A stretch of 64,000 nucleotides of DNA from Erythrobacter sanguineus (GTDB lineage: Bacteria; Pseudomonadota; Alphaproteobacteria; Sphingomonadales; Sphingomonadaceae): positions 56,535 through 120,534 of the forward strand of contig CAMCUB010000006.1 of the NCBI GenBank assembly GCA_945878845.1, read 5' to 3'. The position numbers were made by a program, and so were the translations under genes. The notes beneath the pieces are model-generated. The model ran no database searches. It saw nothing but the letters and a program-made list of their open reading frames with translations, and was not told the origin of the DNA. Of the stretch, positions 26,738-35,498 are shown piece by piece. Position 1 is the first letter of the stretch. Each line of letters begins with the position of its first letter.

Positions 26738-27855
26738 CCTTCCGTCCCGTGGCCCAGCGCCATGTAATCCTCGCTCTGCATCTCGTTCAAACGGCTCACC
26801 GTGCGCTCGAACTCAAAGGCGCCGTCGCCTGCCTGATAGAGCTCCTCCGGCGCGGCAGCGGCGGTGACGAACAGCTTCACGCGGTGCTCGTAAAGCGCGT
26901 CGATCAGCTTGGTGAAGCGGATCGCCTCGTTGCGGTTCTCCGGGCCCATCCTCGGGATGCCGACGAGGATCACGGTGTGGAACGCGCGGGCGATGGCGAG
27001 GTAATCGGCCGCCCCGCGGTTCTCGGCGCACAACTTCTTGAAGCTGAACACGCCCACGCCCTTGAGGCTCTTGGGCACATGCAGCGTCCGCCCCCCGCCC
27101 AGATCGAGCGCGCCGGAGGGCACGTGGGCCGCATCGTCGGGATCGAAGTCGGTGAGGCGGAAGAAGGCCTCGCGCACCTTGGCGGTCGCCGCATCGCCGA
27201 TGGGGGCGTGCCAGGTGGCAAGATCGCCGATCCGGTCGAGCCGGTAGTCGGTCGGGCCGTTGAGGCTCAGCACATCCATGCGCGCCTCGACCAGCGCGAT
27301 GAAGGGCAGGAACAGCGCGCGGTTGAGCCCGTCCTTGTAGAGGTCGCGCGGCGGACGGTTGGAGGTGGTGACGATCACCGTGCCCGCCTCGATCAGCGCG
27401 GTGAAGAAGCGGCCCATGATCGCGGCATCGGCGGTGTTGTTGACCACCATCTCGTCGAAGGCGAGGCAGCGCACCGTGGGCGCCATCGTCAGCGCGACGT
27501 GCATCAGCGGGTCCTGCCGCTCGGCCTTGCGCGCCTCGCCGAGATGCCGGTCGAGTTCGAGCATGAAGGCGTGGAAGTGGACGCGGCGCTTGTGTTCGAT
27601 GGCGAGCGTCTCGACGAACAGGTCCATCAGCATCGACTTGCCGCGCCCGACGCCGCCCCACAGGTAGACGCCGCGCGGGAGCGGGGCGGCCTCGCGGGTG
27701 CCGGTCAGGCTGGCGAAGAGGCTCTTCTTGGGCGGCGGCGTTTCCAGCTCGTCCTGCAACCGTGCCAGCCGCTGTGCTGCCATGCGCTGGTCGGGGTCGG
27801 CGCGCAGCTCGCCGCTGGCGATCAGCGCGTCGTAGCGGGCGAGGAGGCCGGGCAC
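26734..27855 (-). CDS. zapE: ZapE/AFG1-family ATPase
   Basis: 373 residues from GTG 27855. The frame is open further but would overlap the thioesterase gene. Walker A is WGGVGRGKSMLMD, Walker B is CLAFDEMVVNN, and TSNRPPRDLYKDGLNR is the downstream family block. ZapE is a cell-division ATPase that destabilises FtsZ polymers, related to mitochondrial AFG1. Downstream of sdhB and the thioesterase in one direction, with a 13-base gap to the latter, so probably one transcript. The stop overlaps the amidotransferase stop inside CTAG. Confidence 0.93.
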   Translation of the reverse strand: MPGLLARYDALIASGELRADPDQRMAAQRLARLQDELETPPPKKSLFASLTGTREAAPLPRGVYLWGGVGRGKSMLMDLFVETLAIEHKRRVHFHAFMLELDRHLGEARKAERQDPLMHVALTMAPTVRCLAFDEMVVNNTADAAIMGRFFTALIEAGTVIVTTSNRPPRDLYKDGLNRALFLPFIALVEARMDVLSLNGPTDYRLDRIGDLATWHAPIGDAATAKVREAFFRLTDFDPDDAAHVPSGALDLGGGRTLHVPKSLKGVGVFSFKKLCAENRGAADYLAIARAFHTVILVGIPRMGPENRNEAIRFTKLIDALYEHRVKLFVTAAAAPEELYQAGDGAFEFERTVSRLNEMQSEDYMALGHGTEG

Positions 27856-27868
27856 GGGCGGGCGCGCC

Positions 27869-28366
27869 TCAGCGCTGCGAGCGCATCTTGCGCACGATGC
27901 CCGAGTAGGAGGCGATGATATCCTCGCCGCCGTCATCGCGGGGCTGGGTGGCAAAGCCGCGCAGGAACAGCATCCGCCCGGTCTCGCGCACGATCTCGCT
28001 CACGGCGTCCAGCGGCCGGGCCGGATCGCCGCCGCCCACGAACTGCGTCGAGAGCTCGACCGTAACCGATGGACCCGCCTCGCCGCTGTCGTTGATGTGC
28101 ATCGCCGCGAACAGCGCGATGTCGATCAGGCCGAGCGTGACCGCACCATGGATGTTGTCGACGAGGTTGGTGTGGCGGCGCTCGGGGAACATCCGCAGCC
28201 GGCAGTGCTGGCCCTCCTTGCGCACGCGCATCTCGCCGAGCACCGAGATATTGTAGCGCGTGCGGTCCACCATGTTCCAGGTGTACCATCCGTCCTCGCC
28301 GCCGCACTCCTCGGGCGTGAGGGGGCGATGTTCGAACGGCGCGTTCACCGCCTGATGGTCGGCCAT
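27869..28366 (-). CDS. PaaI-type hotdog-fold thioesterase
   Basis: 165 residues. The HTNLVDNIHGAVTLGLIDIA block is the hotdog helix with the NxHGG-like entry (here NIHGA), and strand pairs with FVGGG follow. Such proteins hydrolyse acyl-CoA or aryl-CoA thioesters; the substrate is unknown. The first 45 residues form an extra N-terminal segment (PLTPEECGGEDGWYTWN) not found in short PaaI proteins. It lies between sdhB (34-base gap) and zapE. Confidence 0.85.
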   Translation of the reverse strand: MADHQAVNAPFEHRPLTPEECGGEDGWYTWNMVDRTRYNISVLGEMRVRKEGQHCRLRMFPERRHTNLVDNIHGAVTLGLIDIALFAAMHINDSGEAGPSVTVELSTQFVGGGDPARPLDAVSEIVRETGRMLFLRGFATQPRDDGGEDIIASYSGIVRKMRSQR

Positions 28367-28400
28367 TGTTTGCGCGCCTGCCTTGCCGTGCCGGACGCGA

Positions 28401-29183
28401 TCAGATCGCGCGCTCGGCCATCATCTTCTTGGTCTCGGCGATTGCCTTGGCCGGCGAGAGGCCCTTGGGGCACACATTCGCGCAGTTCATGATGGTGTGG
28501 CAGCGGTAGAGGCGGAAGGGGTCTTCGAGATCATCGAGCCGCTCGCCGGTCATCTCGTCGCGGCTGTCGGCGAGCCAGCGATAGGCTTGGAGCAGGATCG
28601 CGGGGCCGAGGAACTTGTCGCTGTTCCACCAGTAGCTCGGGCACGAAGTCGAGCAGCAGGCGCACAGGATGCACTCGTAGAGGCCATCGAGCTTCTCGCG
28701 CTGCTGCGGCGATTGCAGCCGCTCCTTGCCGCTCGGCGTCGGGCTGACGGTCTGGAGCCACGGGCGGATGCTCGCGTACTGGGCGTAGAAGTGGGTGAAG
28801 TCGGGCACGAGGTCCTTGATCACGTCCATGTGCGGCAGCGGCGTGATGCGGATCTCGCCCTTCAGATCCTCGATCGCGGTGGTGCAGGCGAGGCCATTCT
28901 TGCCGTTCATGTTCATCGAGCACGACCCGCAGATCCCCTCGCGGCACGAGCGGCGGAAGGTCAGTGTCGGATCGATCTCGTTCTTGATCTTGAACAGCGC
29001 GTCCAAGACCATCGGCCCGCATTCGTCGAGGTCGAGCTCGAACTTGTCATAGCGCGGGTTCTGGCCGCTATCGGGATCGTAGCGGTAGATCTTGAACGAC
29101 TTCACCCGGCCGCCCGACGACGCCTTATGGGTCTTGCCGGAGGAGCTGATCTTGGAATTCTTGGGGAGAGTGAAGGTCGCCAT
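28401..29183 (-). CDS. sdhB: Succinate dehydrogenase iron-sulfur subunit
   Basis: 260 residues, full length. The [2Fe-2S] ligands are in CREGICGSC plus a later Cys (LACTT). The [4Fe-4S] ligands are in [11 protein letters not shown], and the [3Fe-4S] ligands are in the remaining Cys and CANVCPKG. Electron-wire subunit of complex II. ATG 29183 follows the family N-terminus [12 protein letters not shown]; upstream codons in frame have no resemblance. sdhC, sdhD and sdhA are not adjacent: upstream is a 247-base gap and then a divergent SDR gene. Confidence 0.97.
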   Translation of the reverse strand: MATFTLPKNSKISSSGKTHKASSGGRVKSFKIYRYDPDSGQNPRYDKFELDLDECGPMVLDALFKIKNEIDPTLTFRRSCREGICGSCSMNMNGKNGLACTTAIEDLKGEIRITPLPHMDVIKDLVPDFTHFYAQYASIRPWLQTVSPTPSGKERLQSPQQREKLDGLYECILCACCSTSCPSYWWNSDKFLGPAILLQAYRWLADSRDEMTGERLDDLEDPFRLYRCHTIMNCANVCPKGLSPAKAIAETKKMMAERAI

Positions 29184-29430
29184 TTCGTGATCCCGATGAA
29201 GCTTTGGCCCCCTACTTAGCGGCATTGCCCGCGCGCGCAAGCGGGGGGTGCCTGTCAGTTGTTGCAGGCTTTCGCACAGGGGTTGAGCGTGGCTCAGCAC
29301 CTGCCGTGTTGGAGACAATGAGACACAGTATAAACGCAAAAATCTCCCCGGTGCGCAGCCACGCAGCGTGCGGGGCGGTAAGGGCGGAGAAATTGCGGAA
29401 CTTCATGGCCATGCGCGCACTTTATGCCTC
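29184..29430. promoter_or_regulatory. Divergent intergenic region between sdhB and the SDR gene
   Basis: 247 bases without a convincing gene. For sdhB the minus strand has TATACT (complement of 29328-29333), a possible -10 about 145 bases ahead of the start, but no good -35. Just beside it the minus strand carries TGTCTCATTGTCTC, a direct repeat of TGTCTC that could be a regulator site. I see no terminator. These are sequence patterns only. Confidence 0.3.
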
Positions 29431-30177
29431 ATGGATGATGTAGGACAGACCCCAATTCGCATGCCCCGCAGCGCCTGCGTGTTCGGGGCGAGCGGCGGGA
29501 TCGGGCGCGCCTTGTGCGAGGCCCTCGCGGCGGGCGGGTGCGAGCGGATCTATGCCGGATCGCGGAGTGGTATCGGGCCGCAAGGTTCTGCGTTTAAACC
29601 CTTTTCCTTCGATCTTCAGGACGAGGCCAGCATCGCCGATGCCGCCGCCATGATGCGCGCCGCGCCGCCCGAATGGGTGATCGTGGCGACCGGTGTGCTG
29701 ACGCTTCCAGACGGCACCGGCCCTGAGCGTTCCTACAAGCGGCTCGAGTCCAGCACCATGGCCGAGGTCTTCGCGCGCAACACCATCGGCCCGGCGCTGA
29801 TCGCCAAGCACATGCTGCCGCTGATGCCGCGCGGGGCACCCTTCACCTTCGCCGCGCTGTCGGCCCGCGTCGGGTCGATCAGCGACAACCGGCTCGGCGG
29901 ATGGCATTCCTACCGGGCGAGCAAGGCGGCGCTCAACATGCTGCTGCGGAACTTCGCGCTGGAGATGGCGCGCACCCACCCTGCCAGCGTGATCGTCGGC
30001 CTGCACCCCGGCACGGTCGATTCCGCGCTCTCCGCGCCGTTTCAGTCGGGACTGGCCGAGGGGCAATTGACAGCGCCGAGCGCAGCGGCGGCGAACCTGC
30101 TCGGCGTGCTCGCGCGGCTGACCCCAGCGCAATCGGGGCGGGTGTTCGATTTTCGCGGCGACGAGGTCCCGGCCTAG
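29431..30177 (+). CDS. Short-chain dehydrogenase/reductase (C-factor-like)
   Basis: 248 residues from ATG 29431; ATG 29461 is the alternative. Rossmann motif GASGGIGRAL near the N-terminus, the middle-strand VIVATGVL, a catalytic Ser in LSARVG, and the active-site YRASK. GLHPGTVDSALSAPF is the loop after the sixth strand typical of the C-factor/CsgA branch. NAD(P)-dependent oxidoreductase of unknown substrate. The stop overlaps that of the opposite small membrane gene in CTAG. Confidence 0.88.
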   Translation: MDDVGQTPIRMPRSACVFGASGGIGRALCEALAAGGCERIYAGSRSGIGPQGSAFKPFSFDLQDEASIADAAAMMRAAPPEWVIVATGVLTLPDGTGPERSYKRLESSTMAEVFARNTIGPALIAKHMLPLMPRGAPFTFAALSARVGSISDNRLGGWHSYRASKAALNMLLRNFALEMARTHPASVIVGLHPGTVDSALSAPFQSGLAEGQLTAPSAAAANLLGVLARLTPAQSGRVFDFRGDEVPA

Positions 30178-30458
30178 AAAATCCCCACCGCGAGGTGCAC
30201 CCACACGGTCAGGCCCATCAGCACCGCGAGCATGATCCCGCCGATCCGCCAGCGCGGGGCCTCAAGGAAGTGCATCGCTGTCTCGATCGCGCCGCACAGC
30301 AGGGCCAGCAGCAGGGCCATTGCCGCGAAGTCCTGCGCGCCCCAATCGATCCTGCCCATCACCGTGGCAAGCGCGGGAAAGGCGAGCAGCATCGCCGCGC
30401 CGATCCACAGGTTGCGATGCAGGCGGAAGCGCTGCTTGGGCGCGGTGGTGGTGGTCAT
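30174..30458 (-). CDS. Small three-helix membrane protein
   Basis: 94 residues from ATG 30458; the frame is open a little further upstream. Three hydrophobic segments are visible, roughly 20-38, 44-64 and 70-92. They are preceded by a basic cytoplasmic start (MTTTTAPKQRFRLHRN), so the N-terminus is likely inside. No family recognised. It is divergent from the methyltransferase at 30554 with a 95-base gap and overlaps the SDR gene at its end. Confidence 0.65.
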   Translation of the reverse strand: MTTTTAPKQRFRLHRNLWIGAAMLLAFPALATVMGRIDWGAQDFAAMALLLALLCGAIETAMHFLEAPRWRIGGIMLAVLMGLTVWVHLAVGIF

Positions 30459-30553
30459 GTCAGGCGGCCCTCCCAAAAGCCGGTTTGGCAATTGGTCGGC
30501 ATCGTGCCACGCATTGCCCCTGCAGGAAAGTGGGCAAGAGGGGAGTGCAAGGG

Positions 30554-31186
30554 ATGGGTCTCAAAAGCTGGTACGAGGCGACAGTGATGCCGCGCCTGAT
30601 CACCTGCGCCTGTTCGCAGGGCCAGGTGATGAAGCGCCGCGCGGCGGTGGTGCCGCGCGCGGCGGGCGACGTGTTCGAGCTCGGCTGCGGGGGCGGGATC
30701 AACCACCAGTTCTATGATCCGTCCGCGATCACCTCCTATGCGGGGATCGACCCGCATGAAGGCCTGCTCGAAGGCGCGCGCGCAGCCGCACGCACGAAGG
30801 GCTGGGCGGCGGACCTGCGGGCCGGGCGGGGCGAGGCGATCTCCTTTGGCGACGCGCGCTTCGACTGCGTGGTGTGCACCTTTACGCTGTGCTCGGTCGA
30901 GGATCCCGCGCAAGTGATGCGCGAGATGCACCGCATCCTGCGCCCCGGCGGGCAGGTGCTGTTTCTCGAACACGGCCGTGCCCCCGACGCGGATGTGCGC
31001 GCGTGGCAGGGGCGGATCGAGCCGGTCTGGAAGCACCTTGCGGGAGGCTGCCACCTGACGCGGCCGATCGCGGGCGCGCTGGCGGGCGCGGGCTTTGCGG
31101 TGGAACCGCTGGGGGAGGGCTACACGCCCAAGGCCCCGCGCTTTGCCGGGTGGATGGAATGGGGAGCGGCGCGGAAGGTCGGTTAG
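30554..31186 (+). CDS. Class I SAM-dependent methyltransferase
   Basis: 210 residues. Motif I is VFELGCGGGIN, the acidic SAM ribose residue lies in YAGIDPHE, and motif VVCTFTLCSVED with LRPGGQVLFLEHGRA completes the fold. The C-terminal half (WKHLAGGCHLTRPI) resembles the METTL7/UbiE-like branch acting on small or lipid substrates. Start ATG 30554 has AAGGG just ahead. It is convergent with rne, separated by a shared two-way terminator. Confidence 0.87.
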   Translation: MGLKSWYEATVMPRLITCACSQGQVMKRRAAVVPRAAGDVFELGCGGGINHQFYDPSAITSYAGIDPHEGLLEGARAAARTKGWAADLRAGRGEAISFGDARFDCVVCTFTLCSVEDPAQVMREMHRILRPGGQVLFLEHGRAPDADVRAWQGRIEPVWKHLAGGCHLTRPIAGALAGAGFAVEPLGEGYTPKAPRFAGWMEWGAARKVG

Positions 31187-31214
31187 CCGGGCCTGCGCTG
31201 ATGGCAACGAAAAG

Positions 31215-31242
31215 GGGCGGGAAAGATCGCTCTTTCCCGCCC
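31215..31242. terminator. Bidirectional rho-independent terminator
   Basis: A perfect 12-base stem, GGGCGGGAAAGA (31215-31226) with TCTTTCCCGCCC (31231-31242), closes a four-base TCGC loop. Rightward the stem is followed by TTCTTTG. Leftward the minus strand continues CTTTTCG. It sits 28 bases after the methyltransferase stop and 26 bases after the rne stop on the other strand, so it can end both convergent transcripts. It is the strongest terminator seen in the window. Confidence 0.88.
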
Positions 31243-31268
31243 TTCTTTGTGTTCAGTTCCGGCCTGGG

Positions 31269-34097
31269 TTACTCGCCGAAAGTCCGCTGCCACCAGCCGC
31301 GGCGCGGCTTGGCTTCGCCTTCGGCAGTCGGTTCCGCAGGGGCTTCCGCCACCGCTTCTTCAACCGGAGCAGGCTCGCTCACCTCGGCGGTTTCGGCGGG
31401 CTCGGCATCGGCTACCTTGGCCTTGCGCGGCGCGCGCTTGCGCTTGGGCTTTTCGGCCGGGGCTTCCTCTTCCGTCGAGGCAGCCTCGGCGGCAGGTTCG
31501 GGGGCGAGTTCGGCGGGAGCTTCCTCCGCGACCGGCTCGGCCACCTTCTTCTTGCGCGGGGCGCGGACGCGCTTGGGCTTTTTGGCCGGCGCTTCCTCAG
31601 GAGCCGCTTCGGCTTCGGTAGCTTCGGTGGGCGCTTCCTCAGGAGCGCTCACCTCGGCTTCGGCGGGAGTGTCCTCACCGGTCACGCCGTCGGCATCATC
31701 GCCGTCATCGCCCTCGGAGGCTTCGCCTTCGCCGCCTTCACGGCGCTTGCGACCACGGCCACCGCGGCGGCGGCGCTTCTTGGGACGCTCAATGCCATCT
31801 TCACCGGTTTCGGGCGCGGTATTCTCGCCGCTGTCCTCGCCGCTATCCTCGCTGGTGCCTTCGGTGTCGGTGTCGCCGTTTTCGTCACCGTTCTCGTCGC
31901 CGCCTTCGCCCGCTTCGCCGTCTTCACGGTCACGGCTGCGGTTGCGGCCACCACGCCGACGCCGACGCTTCTTCTTGCGGGCGCCGTCATCATCACCCTC
32001 GGGCCGCTCGCGGCGGGGCCGACGCGCTTCGCGGCGATCGGTTTCGGCCTCGGCCTCTTCCTCGGCGAAATCGTCCTCTTCCTCGGGCAGATCGTCGTCG
32101 TCTTCATCGTCGATGATCGGTTCGAACTTGGGCGCGGTGAGCGGGCGCGGGCCGCTGCTCGAGACGCTCATCTTCGCGCCTTCCTGCTCGCCCTCGGGCA
32201 CCACTTCTACCGCAACGCCGTAGCGCTGTTCGATCTCGACGAGGTCGGAGCGCTTTTCGTTGAGGAGGTAGATCGCCGCCTCGGTGCTCGCCGCCAGACG
32301 GATCTGCGTGCCCTTGCCGCGCGCCGCCTCGTCCTCGATCAGACGCAGCGCCGAGAGGCCGGCGGACGACGCGGTGCGGACGAGGCCGGTGCCGTCGCAA
32401 TGCGGGCAGGAACGGGTGGTGGCTTCGAGCACGCCGGTGCGCAGGCGCTGGCGGCTCATTTCCATCAGGCCGAAGGAGCTGATCCGGCCCACCTGAATGC
32501 GCGCGCGATCATTCTTGAGTGCGTCCTTCATGGCCTTTTCGACCTTACGGACGTTGTTCGAATACTCCATGTCGATGAAGTCGATCACGACCAGACCGGC
32601 CATGTCGCGCAAACGCAGCTGGCGCGCGATTTCGCGCGCGGCTTCGAGGTTGGTGTGGAGCGCCGTCGCCTCGATCCCGTGTTCCTTGGTGGAACGCCCG
32701 GAGTTGATGTCGATCGACACCAGCGCCTCGGTCGGGTTGATAATCAGGTAGCCGCCGCTCTTCAGCTGCACCATCGGATCATACATCGCGCGCAGCTGGT
32801 CCTCGGCGCCGTAGCGCTGGAACAGCGGCACAGGGTCCGAATAGGCCTTCACCCGCCGGGCGTGGCTGGGCATGAGGAGCTTCATGAAGGCCTTGGCCGA
32901 CTTGTAGCCGTCCTCGCCCTCGACGACGACTTCCTCGATTTCCTTGTTGTAGATGTCGCGGATCGCGCGCTTGATGAGGTCGCTGTCCGAATGGATCAGC
33001 GCGGGCGCAACCGAGGCGAGGGTGTTCTCGCGGATCTCGTCCCACACGCGGGCGAGGTAATCGAAGTCGCGCTTGATCTCGGGCTTGGTGCGGCTCATGC
33101 CGGCGGTGCGGACGATCAGGCCCATGCTGCGCGGCAGCTTGAGGTCCGAGACCATGTCCTTCAAGCGCTTGCGGTCGCTGGTCGAGCTGATCTTGCGGCT
33201 GATCCCGCCGCCGTGCGACGAGTTGGGCATCAGCACCGTGTAACGGCCCGCGAGGCTCAGGTAGGTGGTCAGCGCCGCGCCCTTGTTGCCGCGTTCTTCC
33301 TTGACGACCTGGACGAGCAGCACCTGGCGGCGCTGGATGACGTCCTGGATCTTGTAGCGGCGACGCAGCGCCATGCGCTTGGCGCGCACTTCGTCGACCT
33401 GCTTGGCGCGGCTGCGGCCGCCCTTGCTGTCGCCCCCGCGATCACCGCGATCGCCCTTGGAGCCCTGACGGCGGCGACCACGGCCACGGCCGCGACGGTC
33501 TTCGCCCCCATCTTCGCCAGACCCTTCGCCGTTCTCGCCGGAGGTTTCCCCGCCTTCGTCGCCTTCGCCGTTCTCGTCTTCGCCGTTCTCGTCTTCAGAG
33601 GCGTAGTCGTCCGAACCGTCTTCCTCGTCCGAGGCGCCGCCTTCGAAGGTGGCGACATCGTCCTTGTCGGAGGTGTCGACTTCCTCGACGCCGTTCTCGG
33701 CGAAATCCTCGGCGAGCGCTTCGCCGCTATCGTCCTCGGCGTCGTATTCGGAGCCGGGCGAGATGCCTTCGTCTTCGTCTTCGGCGCGCAGGCGCTCTTC
33801 TTCTTCGGCGGCTTCGGCTTCTTCAGCCAGCAGCGCGTCGCGGTCCGCCTTGGGGATCTGGTAGTAGTCGGGGTGGATTTCGCTGAAGGCGAGGAACCCG
33901 TGGCGATTGCCGCCGAAGTCGACGAAAGCCGCCTGCAGCGAGGGTTCGACCCGGGTTACTTTTGCGAGATAGATATTGCCCTTGATCTGCTTGTGTTCGG
34001 CAGATTCAAAATCGAATTCCTCAATCCGGTTGCCTTGCAGAACCGCCACCCGGGTTTCTTCCGGGTGGCGCGCATCGATAAGCATGCGCGTTGCCAT
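31269..34097 (-). CDS. rne: Ribonuclease E
   Basis: 942 residues. The catalytic half has the S1 start (KGNIYLAKVTRVEPSLQAAF), interrupted from about residue 85 to 250 by an acidic then Arg/Gly-rich insertion, a feature of alphaproteobacterial RNase E. The DNase-I-like region has NPTEALVSIDINSGRS, and the Zn-link is CPHCDGTG. The C-terminal 330 residues are a disordered scaffold of alternating acidic and Lys/Arg-Pro blocks (KPKRVRAPRKKK, KPKRKRAPRKAK). The protein ends in RRGWWQRTFGE. It is the central mRNA decay and rRNA processing nuclease. GGAG seven bases ahead supports ATG 34097. Confidence 0.96.
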   Translation of the reverse strand: MATRMLIDARHPEETRVAVLQGNRIEEFDFESAEHKQIKGNIYLAKVTRVEPSLQAAFVDFGGNRHGFLAFSEIHPDYYQIPKADRDALLAEEAEAAEEEERLRAEDEDEGISPGSEYDAEDDSGEALAEDFAENGVEEVDTSDKDDVATFEGGASDEEDGSDDYASEDENGEDENGEGDEGGETSGENGEGSGEDGGEDRRGRGRGRRRQGSKGDRGDRGGDSKGGRSRAKQVDEVRAKRMALRRRYKIQDVIQRRQVLLVQVVKEERGNKGAALTTYLSLAGRYTVLMPNSSHGGGISRKISSTSDRKRLKDMVSDLKLPRSMGLIVRTAGMSRTKPEIKRDFDYLARVWDEIRENTLASVAPALIHSDSDLIKRAIRDIYNKEIEEVVVEGEDGYKSAKAFMKLLMPSHARRVKAYSDPVPLFQRYGAEDQLRAMYDPMVQLKSGGYLIINPTEALVSIDINSGRSTKEHGIEATALHTNLEAAREIARQLRLRDMAGLVVIDFIDMEYSNNVRKVEKAMKDALKNDRARIQVGRISSFGLMEMSRQRLRTGVLEATTRSCPHCDGTGLVRTASSAGLSALRLIEDEAARGKGTQIRLAASTEAAIYLLNEKRSDLVEIEQRYGVAVEVVPEGEQEGAKMSVSSSGPRPLTAPKFEPIIDDEDDDDLPEEEDDFAEEEAEAETDRREARRPRRERPEGDDDGARKKKRRRRRGGRNRSRDREDGEAGEGGDENGDENGDTDTEGTSEDSGEDSGENTAPETGEDGIERPKKRRRRGGRGRKRREGGEGEASEGDDGDDADGVTGEDTPAEAEVSAPEEAPTEATEAEAAPEEAPAKKPKRVRAPRKKKVAEPVAEEAPAELAPEPAAEAASTEEEAPAEKPKRKRAPRKAKVADAEPAETAEVSEPAPVEEAVAEAPAEPTAEGEAKPRRGWWQRTFGE

Positions 34098-34538
34098 TGA
34101 AATGTCTCCATGCGCCCGGCCTTATCCGCGCAAGCGGACGGAGGGGGCGCGTATATTGTGGTGAACCGGCGCGCCCGAAGGCCTTGCCGGAAGGGATAAT
34201 CGCGCTGTGAAGGACGGCGGTGTTTGAACCGGCGGCGCTCGGCGCGAAGCTCGTGTCTGCAATGGCGGGCGTGCGGCCAGGTGCCGCGCCTTCTCCCGCA
34301 CCGGCACGCAGGCGCAAATCGCGCGTGGTGCTGGTTGTCCGGGAAAAGCGATCTGTCACTGCATCAACCTGTACTGGACCGGGGTGCGAAGAATATCGGC
34401 GTCCCGGAAGCAGAAGGCGGGCGAGAAGGCGCCTACGCGCCCTGATCCGGCCTTCATGACAACATCGCTAGCACTGTGGGGCCAACCCCGCAACTCTATT
34501 GCGTTCCTTGCGTCCAAGAACGTAAGCCGCAAAGCGCA
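34098..34538. promoter_or_regulatory. Divergent intergenic region between rne and the amidase gene
   Basis: 441 bases hold the leaders of both genes. Short reading frames here (for example 34220-34459) lack a ribosome site or family resemblance and were not called. A long leader is expected for rne, since RNase E typically autoregulates through its own 5' UTR. Several GC stems are visible, e.g. GCGCG at about 34148 with CGCGC near 34170. Near the amidase start, GCGTTC (34501) and GAACGT (about 34518) form a weak inverted repeat. No confident -35/-10 pair was found. Confidence 0.4.
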
Positions 34539-35444
34539 ATGAGTTACCGCACCCTCCTGTTGATCATTCTCTTCGTGCCGGCAGCGCTGCTGGGCGGTGC
34601 CAAGGCGCTGGGCGTGGTGATCCCGGTGCCGATCTGGGGGCGCGAATATGTGCTCCATTTCCCGTTCGCGGGCGAGGCCGCCGCACCGCTCGAGCTGCCG
34701 CGCATCGAGGGGCCCGACGATCCCTCGCGCCCGCTGGTGGTGATCGATGCCGGGCACGGCGGGCGCGATCCCGGCGCGATCGGCACCGATGCCGATGGCA
34801 AGCGTTTCGAGGAAAAGGCCATCACCCTCGCTATCGCGCTCGCGCTGCGTGATGAATTGCTGAAACAGGGCGGCGTGCGCGTCGCCTTGACCCGCGCGGA
34901 CGACCGCATTGTCCCGCTCCCCCACCGCCCCGAAATCGCCCGGCTGCTCGAGGCCGACCTGTTCATCTCGATCCACGCCGACAGCGCGGGCGGCGCAAAT
35001 GACGCGGTCAGCGGCGCGAGCATCTACACGCTCTCCACCGAAGCCTCGAGCGAAGCGGCAGCGCGCTTTGCCGCGCGCGAGAACGATGCCGACCGCTTGA
35101 ACGGCATCACCATCGAGGGCGCGAGCAAGGATGTCAGCGCGATCCTTGTCGAGCTGTCGCAGCAGCGCACGCAGGAAGACGCGCTCGCCTTTGCAGGGCT
35201 GGTGCTGCGCGAAGGCGAGAGCGCGCTCGCCTTCGTCCCCCAGCCGCGCCGCTCGGCCGCGCTTGCGGTGCTGCGAGCGCCCGATGTGCCCTCGGTGCTG
35301 TTCGAAAGCGGCTTTGTGACCAATCAGAATGACCGCGCGCGGCTCAGCACGCAGCAAGGCCGGGCGCGTTATGCCGGTGTGCTGGCGCAGGCGATCCGGG
35401 TCTATTTCGCGCGCCGCGCCGAGGCTCCCGCAGGCGGGGAATAG
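34539..35444 (+). CDS. N-acetylmuramoyl-L-alanine amidase (Amidase_3)
   Basis: 301 residues from ATG 34539, which places an uncleaved or Sec-type hydrophobic segment (about 5-25) directly at the start. Zn ligands of the Amidase_3 fold are visible: His in VIDAGHGGRDPGA, Glu in FEEKAITL and His in FISIHADSA; the catalytic Glu is in LFESGFVTN. It cleaves the amide between MurNAc and the stem peptide during daughter-cell separation. No AMIN domain, so shorter than AmiC of E. coli. Followed after 54 bases by the PBP1A gene, a cell-wall pair. Confidence 0.94.
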   Translation: MSYRTLLLIILFVPAALLGGAKALGVVIPVPIWGREYVLHFPFAGEAAAPLELPRIEGPDDPSRPLVVIDAGHGGRDPGAIGTDADGKRFEEKAITLAIALALRDELLKQGGVRVALTRADDRIVPLPHRPEIARLLEADLFISIHADSAGGANDAVSGASIYTLSTEASSEAAARFAARENDADRLNGITIEGASKDVSAILVELSQQRTQEDALAFAGLVLREGESALAFVPQPRRSAALAVLRAPDVPSVLFESGFVTNQNDRARLSTQQGRARYAGVLAQAIRVYFARRAEAPAGGE

Positions 35445-35498
35445 GTTTGCAATCGCGCTAGCCTTGGCGCGGCTGAGCGTGCTAGTTGGCGCCCGCCA

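Noticed and set aside
31095..34100. 1001-codon open frame on the plus strand opposite rne
   Set aside because: It mirrors rne's low-complexity acidic and basic codons. No start context, no domain; rne is firmly supported on the other strand.
34220..34459. Small plus-strand frames in the rne-amidase gap
   Set aside because: No ribosome site, no hydrophobic or conserved pattern, two overlapping frames equally open; treated as untranslated leader.
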